Positions 1 to 6,116 of a stretch of DNA of 13,500 nt are shown piece after piece. The stretch spans positions 171,501 through 185,000 of the forward strand of contig MCFG01000027.1 in assembly GCA_002104895.1 (NCBI GenBank), read 5' to 3'. The position numbers were made by a program, and so were the translations under genes. Source of the stretch: Anaeromyces robustus. Lineage: Eukaryota > Neocallimastigomycota > Neocallimastigomycetes > Neocallimastigales > Neocallimastigaceae. Position 1 is the stretch's first letter. The number at the start of each line of letters is the position of its first letter. The notes under the pieces were generated by a model that had not been told where the DNA came from, made no database searches, and was given only the letters and a program-made list of their open reading frames with translations.

Positions 1-42
1 CCTTAAGATATTAATAAAAATAATCAGAAGAAAAATAACGAT

Positions 43-180
43 AACTTGGCAAATATTGAAGATTTCCTCCGCTTCGCTTTGATTTTATGCTCATTGGGAA
101 GCTCTGCTCAAGAGCTACAACATATCTGAATTTCAGCCCATTTGGACCACTGGTTGGCGAGATATTGGACTTTAAAGGTT
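43..180. repeat. GC-richer conserved block inside LTR A
   Basis: This block is much richer in G and C than the surrounding LTR and is almost unchanged in the other copy (3292-3429). It is bounded by two similar words, TTGGCAAATATTG near the left end and TTGGCGAGATATTGG near the right. Inside is a perfect AGCTCT/AGAGCT hairpin with a five-base loop (about 101-117). No reading frame is evident. It could be a small older repeat trapped in the LTR or a U3 regulatory block. Confidence 0.5.
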
Positions 181-856
181 TACACAATATAAAAATATAA
201 TTAAATATTTACAAGGATCCATAAATAAATAATTATAATATTTTATATAGATAAAATCTTTTTATTTCAATAATTATATTATAATTTATAATAATAATAA
301 TCATTCAGATATACAGAAAACGCCTTCAAATAATTTATGAAATATTAATTAGAATAATAATAATAATTTATATAATATATTATAATAATTGTTAATTATT
401 TTATAAAAAATTAGAATAGTTGATTATTATATTAATTTACAGAAATTCTTAGAATTCTAAAAAATCTCAAAAAGATTTAAAATTTACTTAAGATCTTAAA
501 TAATTAAAAATATCCCATTTTATCTATAATAATTAATTATACAGAAAAGATCATAAAAATCCAAAGATAAAAATAATTAATATATAGATAAATAATTAAA
601 TAGTATACTAAGCAATTAAATAATTAAATAGTTAACTAGTTAAATAATTAGAATAGTTATAAATCTAAATCTTAGATTATAATTCTTATCATTAAATTTA
701 TTAATAGTTTATATAGTTTTATATTAGTTTTATATAGTTAGATTTTTATCAATATTATTTTATTCATATATTTTATTTAAAATTATACATGTATAAATAT
801 ATTATCAATAGATTATAATAATTAAATGTATTAATAATTATTAGATTTAGAAAAAG

Positions 857-864
857 TATAAATA
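857..864 (+). promoter_or_regulatory. TATA box of LTR A
   Basis: TATAAATA occurs in the context AAAAAGTATAAATAAGG, nearly the same context as the TATA box of LTR B (AAAAAGTATAAATAGG). The same sequence is present in the 3' LTR of A near 9345-9355. It marks the likely Pol II promoter at the U3/R boundary. Confidence 0.6.
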
Positions 865-1155
865 AGGATTGAAATTACAATTCCTTTTAATCTTTGTAAG
901 ATTATTAAATAACTTAGAATTAATGACTTAATAATCTAATTATTATTTAAACTTTTCTTAATTAATTATTAATAAAAAATATTATTATAAAACTTAATTA
1001 TTTTAAAAAAGTGTTCTTTTAATTAATTAATTAATTTATTGTGTATTAATAAATAAATTTGCCTATCAATTATATATTTGTTTAATTAGTTATTTTGTTA
1101 TTAATTAAACATCTTGACCTGACCATTATTAAACCAAAACTACCCACATTTAACA

Positions 1156-1750
1156 GGTTTTAATCCATCAATTGATGATATTTTCTTATTTAATGGTACT
1201 AACTCTAATTTTAAATATATTCAAAATGTAGGTGATAACTTTCCTTTAGTTAAAGAAGTGTTAATGCGTGCACAAGACCTATACAAAAGACAAGCTGATA
1301 AGAAAAGAATAGTTGCACCAGAGTTAAAAGAAAATGAAAAAGTATGGATTAATGCTCCACCAGCGTTTGCTACTAATGAAAATCAAAAACTTGCTCCAAG
1401 CAAGTATGGACCATACAAAAATTTTAGAAGTGCTACCCAATGGTAATTATAAAATCGACATTTCGAAGTCACCTTTCCCAAAACATCATCCAGTATTCCA
1501 TATTTCTGAGTTAGAACCATACATTTCTACTCCAGAAATATTTAAAAATAGGAAAAAATACAAAGAAACTACCGCCGAAATAGTAGAAATTGCCGATTTT
1601 AGGACCAACTACAAAGAAAAACGTTATGAATATAAAATAAGGTATAAACATAGGCTAACCTGGCACTGGGTGCCTGCAACAGTTATTGAAAACGACCCAC
1701 GTTACCAAGAATTATTAATCAATTTCAATAAAAGCATTCGCAAACATTAA
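1156..1750 (+). pseudogene. Ty3/gypsy pol 3' end: integrase C-terminus plus chromodomain, frameshifted
   Basis: This is the last part of a chromovirus Pol polyprotein. In the first frame (1156-1416) lie GFNPSID, LMRAQDLYKRQADKKR and EKVWINAP, the stretch joining the integrase core to its C-terminal module. The GPY/F motif (KYGPYK) lies at the frame change. After a run of five A (1417-1421) the reading moves to another frame: ILEVLPNGNYKID, then HPVFHISELEPY, both typical of the integrase C-terminus. From about 1579 comes a chromodomain-like segment (EIVEI, YEYKIRY, a W-HW pair, then DPRYQELL), ending at TAA 1748-1750. The chromodomain normally targets integration to marked chromatin. The zinc-binding domain, catalytic core and everything upstream are absent. 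The extra A could be a real mutation or a homopolymer sequencing error; the 5' deletion makes the gene dead either way. Confidence 0.85.
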
Positions 1751-2203
1751 TTTCAATTTCAATTTAAACCGATATATAAAGAATCAATAATATAATCCAA
1801 AAAACAATTATCAATAATATTTACTAACACACCATAGACTCATCTCAACAATTCATTTTGAAATTTCAACAAAATTCATAACAAACTTAAATTTCAATTT
1901 CAAAAAAATTTTTTAAAATTTTTCATATAAATTAAATAATCAAAAAAATTAAAAAACACTTCAATTTTATTAAAATTTAACATGCGATCGTTTTACATCT
2001 TTATTTCAAAAATTACAATTTTACACTAAAAATCAAAATATACAATATACACACTCAATTATTATCAAAATTAATATTAAAATGGACTATTAATTATTAA
2101 AAATATTCAATTTTATTATAAAATATTCACTATTATTAATATCAATTTTATTATTCAAAAAATAAATTTTTTTTTTATAATTTTTCAATAAAAAATTTTT
2201 ATT
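1751..2203. other. AT-rich 3' untranslated remnant of element A
   Basis: No reading frame of note is visible. The stretch has many scattered copies of the word AATTTCAA and long A/T runs. It follows the pol stop codon and precedes the inserted solo LTR C, so it is probably the 3' non-coding part of A's internal region. Confidence 0.5.
2199..2203. repeat. Left target-site duplication of solo LTR C
   Basis: TTATT directly precedes TGTAACG and is repeated at 2776-2780 directly after CGTTACA. In such AT-rich DNA a five-base match alone would be weak, but it falls exactly at both termini. Confidence 0.65.
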
Positions 2204-2775
2204 TGTAACGAACTTAGTGAGAAATTCACTAGGTTGTTGTAGTATTTCAATAATTAAAATAAAATAAACAAACAAAATAAATAACACAATATTAAAACAT
2301 AATGTTTATGGATTTATTTTGTATTTTATTTAATATTTAAATATTTAATATTTTTCTTATTAATAATGACTCCAAGAGTAAAAATAATATTAATACATTT
2401 CTTTTATATTCAAGACTTATTCTAAATCATTACGTGATTGGTTTACTTATTTAAATAACAAAATATTTAATTATTTAACTATTACTATAATTAAGTGAAT
2501 ACATAATTAGTATCTAAATAAAATCGTATTTATATCTAAGTGAACGAATAACTAATATCTAAATAAATCTAACTAAGTGAATGAATAATTATAGACTAAA
2601 TAATTCTATTAATAAAATAAGTAAATGAACAAATGTATTAATAACTAAATAAATGAATAATTTTCCAAATCAAAAAGGTAAAAGTAGGATTCGAACCAGT
2701 GATATCTATGATAAAGGTAGAAGTAGTTACCGTTGAGCCACGAAGTTCCTTAATGTCGTTGTTGATACCGTTACA
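2204..2775 (-). mobile_element. Solo LTR C (572 bp) with 5-bp target duplication
   Basis: Read on the minus strand it begins TGTAACG and ends CGTTACA, the same seven-base inverted termini as LTR B. It is flanked on both sides by TTATT (2199-2203 and 2776-2780), a five-base target duplication as expected for LTR elements. Minus orientation is inferred because the tRNA-like module then lies at its 5' end, as in LTR B. A short hairpin (AGTGA/TCACT) lies next to its 3' terminus, again as in B. Its middle is AT-rich and does not obviously match B. With no internal region attached, it is best explained by LTR-LTR recombination. Confidence 0.8.
2687..2740 (-). promoter_or_regulatory. tRNA-like module (Pol III A and B boxes) in LTR C
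   Basis: On the minus strand TGGCTCAACGG (2740-2730) fits the A-box consensus TRGYNNARNNG, and GGTTCGAATCC (2697-2687) is a perfect B box. They are 32 bases apart, a normal tRNA spacing. T-runs that could end Pol III transcription follow soon after the B box. The flanks do not form a proper acceptor stem and the T stem is poor, so this is not a functional tRNA gene. The B box starts 78 bases from the LTR terminus, against 79 in LTR B. Confidence 0.7.
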
Positions 2776-2780
2776 TTATT
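2776..2780. repeat. Right target-site duplication of solo LTR C
   Basis: TTATT directly follows the CGTTACA terminus and matches 2199-2203. Confidence 0.65.
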
Positions 2781-3054
2781 AATTAAAAATTTCAAAAAAA
2801 AAAAAATATAATAAATTTTAAAAATTTTTTTTTCAATATAAATTTCCATATATTGCAATATATTCAAAATATATCATTCAATTAAAAATCTTTAAAAATT
2901 TAATTATCAACTATTTTATATTATATATTTATTATTCAACTTATAATATATTCATATATATTATTTTCAACTATAAATTATTTAAAATTATTAATTTCAA
3001 ACTTTAATTCATATTATTTGGTTATTGACAATCGCCTGGAATTCGATTTTCTTT
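2781..3054. other. AT-rich tail of element A internal region
   Basis: This is low-complexity AT-rich DNA with no reading frame, ending in a less AT-rich stretch (about 3020-3054). It contains GTTATTGAC followed by ATTCGATTTTC; the same pair of words recurs at about 3127-3162, inside the LTR. Confidence 0.4.
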
Positions 3055-3064
3055 GGGGGAGCGA
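3055..3064 (+). promoter_or_regulatory. Polypurine tract of element A
   Basis: GGGGGAGCGA directly precedes TGTCGCG, the proposed start of the 3' LTR. A purine run at this place primes plus-strand DNA synthesis in LTR retrotransposons. A run of five G is conspicuous in this AT-rich DNA, which supports the boundary. Confidence 0.65.
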
Positions 3065-3851
3065 TGTCGCGAATATTAGTGGATTTAAAATTGAAATTCA
3101 CTAATAGATCAATTACATTTAAATTTCGTTATTGACTAAATCACTTAAAATTCGATTTTCAATAAAATAAACAAATATTAAAAAGTATTTAAATTGATAT
3201 TGTAAAGGGTTTGGACAAATTAAATAAATATTAATCAACTTAATTTAACCCTTAAGATATTAATAAAAATAATCAGAAGAAAAATAACGATAACTTGGCA
3301 AATATTGAAGATTTCCTCCGCTTCGCTTTGATTTTATGCTCATTGGGAAGCTCTGCTCAAGAGCTACAACATATCTGAATTTCAGCCCATTTGGACCACT
3401 GGTTGGCGAAATATTGGACTTTAAAGGTTTACACAATATAAAAATATAATTAAATATTTACAAGGATCCATAAATAAATAATTATAAAATTTTATATAGA
3501 TAAAATCTTTTTATTTCAATAATTATATTATAATTTATAATAATAATAATCATTCAGAATACAGAAAACGCCTTCAAATAATTTATGAAATATTAATTAG
3601 AATAATAATAATAATTTATATAATATATTATAATAATTGTTAATTATTTTATAAAAAATTAGAATAGTTGATTATTATATTAATTTACAGAAATTCTTAG
3701 AATTCTAAAAATCTCAAAAAGATTTAAAATTTACTTAAGATCTTAAATAATTAAAAATATCCCATTTTATCTATAATTAATTATACAGAAAAGATCATAA
3801 AAATCCAAAGATAAAAATAATTAATATATAGATAAATAATTAAATAGTATA
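3065..3851 (+). repeat. 3' LTR of element A, first part (interrupted by element B)
   Basis: It starts TGTCGCG directly after the polypurine tract. From 3250 it matches window bases 1-607 of the 5' LTR nearly perfectly. It is interrupted after GTATA (3847-3851) by element B and resumes after 9100. Without the insertion the LTR is about 1335 bp. Near its start an imperfect 12-base inverted repeat (3075-3086 with 3094-3105) could form a hairpin. Confidence 0.75.
3847..3851. repeat. Left target-site duplication of element B
   Basis: GTATA precedes TGTAACG and is repeated after the 3' LTR. The uninterrupted site, with a single GTATA, is preserved in the 5' LTR of A at 603-607, which confirms the insertion. 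Confidence 0.9.
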
Positions 3852-3886
3852 TGTAACGAATCTCTCAATTAGTAAAATAGTAACCA

Positions 3887-3959
3887 TGGTCTAGTGGTTA
3901 GTAACTATGACCATCTGGGCGAATACTCTGGGTTCGACTCACACCTTGTTCCAAATTTT
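3887..3959 (+). promoter_or_regulatory. tRNA-like Pol III module at the start of LTR B (5' copy)
   Basis: TGGTCTAGTGG (3887-3897) fits the A-box consensus at every position, and GGTTCGACTC (3931-3940) fits the B box. The gap is 33 bases, within the tRNA range. A T4 run at 3956-3959 could end a Pol III transcript of about 80 nt. The A-box part resembles a tRNA-Glu D arm. However, the acceptor stem does not pair and the T stem is weak; instead ATGGTC (3886-3891) and GACCAT (about 3909-3914) form a hairpin. I read it as a tRNA-derived promoter or RNA-structure module, not a tRNA gene. Confidence 0.72.
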
Positions 3960-4205
3960 ATAAAAATTTTATTTTAAATTTATTTATTATAAATTTCTGT
4001 ATTTTATTCTGTATTTGTTTCTGTATTTTATTTCTGTATTTCTTTATAGAATTACATGGAATAAAATTAGAAACTTTAAGAAAAAATTATATAATATTTC
4101 TTTATTTTTCTATGAGATTCATTTTATATCAAAATATCTTAGTTTCTAGTAATTTTTATTATTTTTTATGAACTTTTATTTTTAAAACTATTTTTCCGCA
4201 AAAAG

Positions 4206-4213
4206 TATAAATA
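4206..4213 (+). promoter_or_regulatory. TATA box of LTR B
   Basis: TATAAATA is in a GC-bearing context just upstream of the predicted transcript start. The self-primer word starts 41 bases downstream of its first base, a plausible distance for fungal Pol II. The 3' LTR copy is at 8735-8742. LTR D has a slightly altered version (AATATAAATAGG). Confidence 0.75.
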
Positions 4214-4246
4214 GGTGTAAAATCTTTAGTTAAAATATTTTTCTTT

Positions 4247-4256
4247 GTGCTTTTAT
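4247..4256 (+). promoter_or_regulatory. Predicted mRNA 5' end acting as self-primer
   Basis: GTGCTTTTAT is the exact reverse complement of the ten bases that follow the 5' LTR (4567-4576). Its position downstream of the TATA box is where transcription should begin, so the transcript's 5' end could fold back onto the primer-binding site. The word is conserved in the 3' LTR (8776-8785) and in LTR D (11895-11904). Confidence 0.65.
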
Positions 4257-4430
4257 TCTTTTATAACTTTATATATATTAGTAATAATTAATTCATAAGT
4301 AGTTTGAAATACTACAAAGATTAGTTATTATTAATTTTTAATAATTAATAAAACTAAATTCTAATAAAACATATTTTAAATAAAAATAAAATAAAACTTA
4401 AAACTAAATCTTACTAATATATATATCTCG

Positions 4431-4464
4431 ACACCGACCTTTCAGGTTAACAAAGGAAAGGTGT
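4431..4464 (+). other. Conserved hairpin in R/U5 of LTR B
   Basis: ACACC (4431-4435) pairs with GGTGT (4460-4464), and CCTTT (4438-4442) with AAAGG (4452-4456). The two stems are separated by a small internal loop and capped by a nine-base loop. The same sequence is retained unchanged in LTR D (about 12079-12112), where the neighbouring AT-rich DNA has drifted. It would lie in the mRNA leader and again near its 3' end. Possible roles are packaging, polyadenylation or strand transfer. Confidence 0.5.
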
Positions 4465-4566
4465 TCTGATATTGCAATAAGTATCTTTTATTTTAAATTT
4501 TATTTTGTTTGTGTTTACTTCAGATTTTGGTGTCAATTGTAATATTGGAACTACCGTTCCGTTACA

Positions 4567-4576
4567 ATAAAAGCAC
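4567..4576 (+). promoter_or_regulatory. Primer-binding site of element B (self-priming type)
   Basis: ATAAAAGCAC begins at the base after the 5' LTR, exactly where a PBS belongs. It does not begin with TGG, as a site complementary to a tRNA CCA end would. It pairs with 4247-4256 of the same transcript, and the match runs to 11 bases if the last LTR base is counted. Tf1 of fission yeast and related elements prime reverse transcription this way, from a cleaved 5' piece of their own mRNA. A chance match with several G/C positions is unlikely in this AT-rich DNA. Confidence 0.72.
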
Positions 4577-5385
4577 CCAACAAAAGAAACACCGCCTGGA
4601 ACCTTAGTGTCGAAAATTTTGGAATCTGCTACCAATTTTTAGTTTCTACCTTTTATTGGATTCTACCGCCTTTTAGAACTACCTTTGGATACTACTTCTT
4701 TTAGTCTAATCTTAGAATACTACTTTTCCTAGTTTCTGGATACTACCTTTTCTAGTAATAATCTTTTAGTCTTAGCTTTTGGATATTTCTACCTTAGTCT
4801 CTGATTCCTAGTTATCTACCTTGAATAATTCCTAGTTTTTAGTCTTGTCTTAGTCTTGTCTACTTCTTGTTTACCCTTTGTCTACTTTTCTTGAATAATT
4901 CTAGTATCCATCCTATCAAGTATCTTTCTCGAATAAAAATTTTTCTTGATAAAGTAAAAAAATAAAGCACCCAGATTCCACCCGTCCTTAGTTTAACCAA
5001 GTTCTTAGAACTACCGCCTAGTTTCTCTCCTTAGTCTTAGCTACTTTACTTTGAATTGCCTTTGAACTACTTAGAAACCTTAGTTATTGGAAATTTTGTA
5101 CCACCCTAGAATAGTTAAAAAATTTTCCTTGTGTAACATTTTGAAAAATTTTCCTTGTACTACCCAAAGATAAAAATAGTGTACCCCATAGCATTTGGAA
5201 AAGATTTTGTACTACCTTGCCAGTGATATTTTCGGAAAATTAATAAAATTAAATTAAAAAATTAAATAAATTAAATTAAGTGAATGAATATTAATAAATT
5301 AAATAAATTAATATAAAAAAATAAGTGAATGAATAAATTATAGAATAGATAAATTAAATTATTTTTCAAAAAATTTTTTCTAGTC
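4577..5385 (+). other. Pyrimidine-rich, repeat-like first part of element B leader
   Basis: There is no open frame. From about 4636 to 5230 the plus strand is rich in T and C and poor in G. It is built from loosely repeated words such as CTACC(T)TTT, CTTAG, CTAGT and GGATACTACC. Clearer direct repeats occur near 5114 and 5142 (AAAAATTTTCCTTGT). At 4961-4973 there is a second PBS-like word, AATAAAGCACCCA, against AATAAAAGCACCC at the real site. The 5230-5385 part is plain AT-rich sequence. Function unknown. Confidence 0.5.
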
Positions 5386-5410
5386 AAAAAAAAAAAAAAA
5401 AAAAAAAAAA
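5386..5410 (+). repeat. A25 homopolymer in element B leader
   Basis: An uninterrupted run of 25 A divides the pyrimidine-rich leader from the structured, GC-richer part. It may be simple slippage or the trace of a poly(A) tail captured during reverse transcription. Confidence 0.9.
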
Positions 5411-5440
5411 TATATTTATAAACTTAATAAAATTTTTAAT

Positions 5441-6060
5441 AAGGAGAATCATTCTGAGGATCCTTATTTTTATACTGTCTTTTTTCTTTTATAATTAAAT
5501 TTCGAGTTTCACATTGGCCCTCGCTGGTAGGCTCAGACGTAAGTCCTACATTCAGCTCGAGTAAGTTGATAAACTGAAAGAACAGCAGTGTGAAATAGAA
5601 AAAATTATTAAAAGAAAAACATCTTTGTAAAATTCTGTGTAATTAAATACTTATTAAATTCTTAAGGTAAATTAATTATAAAATATACTAGGAGCGTTTA
5701 GAGCTCATATACAGAGTGTTTGGCGTAAGTAACTAGTTTCTAGTAGGTTAAGAAACTATAGTCAATTAGTTACTTAGGTATTGATAAAAGTGGGTAGTGT
5801 GAAAAGCACGCTTTCTTGAGGGAAGGAATTGTTGTGTGATAAAAAGCACTGCAATATCGGACGTTCAAGTTCAATACCTTCGTAAGCTCTGGCAAATAAG
5901 GAACTTCAGTCACCGAAGGCTGGAGGTTGGTCGTGAAGGTGAAGCGACTTTAATTATATAGTTTTAATATTTTATTTCGAGGTCTAGTATATACCTCTAG
6001 TTAGTAGCTTTTGCCGGTTTATTTTTAAGTTGTAAGGCATAAAAAGCGAAATTAAAATTT
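5441..6060 (+). other. Structured, GC-richer leader directly upstream of gag
   Basis: Base composition rises well above the surroundings without any long reading frame. Several inverted repeats are visible. TTTCACA (5507-5513) pairs with TGTGAAA (5589-5595) and encloses GTAGG/CCTAC (5527-5531, 5545-5549). A long hairpin pairs 5727-5735 with 5767-5775 and 5736-5741 with 5751-5756. GAGGT/ACCTC lies near 5981-5997. GTAAGT occurs twice, resembling a fungal 5' splice site, so an intron cannot be excluded. The likely role is an RNA leader for packaging, dimerisation or translation control, inferred from structure and position only. Confidence 0.45.
5727..5775 (+). other. Long stem-loop in element B leader
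   Basis: AAGTAACTA (5727-5735) pairs with TAGTTACTT (5767-5775), and GTTTCT (5736-5741) with AGAAAC (5751-5756). This gives 15 base pairs with a ten-base bulge on the 3' side (5757-5766) and a nine-base loop. No matching reading frame or repeat explains it. Confidence 0.6.
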
Positions 6061-6116
6061 AAATTTACCTTAATAAACAATTTGAATTCTTAGTTAAAAC
6101 CAAAAATAAAACAACA

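Larger units (their letters stand above)
1..1155 (+). repeat. 5' LTR of element A (left end beyond window)
   Basis: This stretch matches 3250-3851 plus 9101-9647 over its whole length, with about seven substitutions and four small indels seen by eye. The two copies stop matching at the same place, after the terminal TTTAACA. Aligned to the 3' copy, whose start is placed at TGTCGCG (3065), about 185 bases of this LTR lie outside the window. A TATA box sits at 857-864. Base 1156 begins pol sequence directly, so the primer-binding site and most of the internal region have been deleted. Calling it an LTR rests on the TG...CA ends, the polypurine tract before the 3' copy and the pol fragment between the copies. 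Confidence 0.8.
3852..4566 (+). repeat. 5' LTR of element B
   Basis: It begins TGTAACG and ends CGTTACA (seven-base inverted termini) and is 715 bp, as is the 3' LTR. In order it has a tRNA-like module with A and B boxes, an AT-rich U3, a TATA box at 4206-4213 and a probable transcript start near 4247. After these come a hairpin-forming conserved stretch (4431-4464) and a terminal hairpin, GGAAC/GTTCC with a four-base loop (4547-4560). Confidence 0.92.

Noticed and set aside
2090-2287. Minus-strand reading frame of 65 codons
   Set aside because: It crosses the border of solo LTR C, is made of Ile/Leu/Asn/Phe from AT-rich codons, and has no domain character.
2680-2755. A functional tRNA gene on the minus strand
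   Set aside because: The boxes are consensus but the acceptor and T stems do not form, and the whole lies inside a solo LTR with its own target duplication.
3199-3207. TGTAAAGGG as the start of LTR A
   Set aside because: No polypurine tract precedes it, while TGTCGCG at 3065 directly follows GGGGGAGCGA and makes a consistent 3' LTR.
3881-3958. A functional tRNA gene (Glu-like) at the start of LTR B
   Set aside because: A and B boxes are intact, but the acceptor stem does not pair, the T stem is weak and no proper anticodon arm can be placed. Called a tRNA-like module instead.
3942-4555. Pairing between the tRNA-like 3' end (TTGTTCCAA) and TTGGAAC near the LTR end as a hidden primer system
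   Set aside because: Only seven bases match in B, the site is inside the LTR and not at its border, and the self-primer match at 4567-4576 explains priming better.
4447-4635. Minus-strand reading frame of 62 codons
   Set aside because: It runs across the LTR end, PBS and leader of element B; an accidental open frame.
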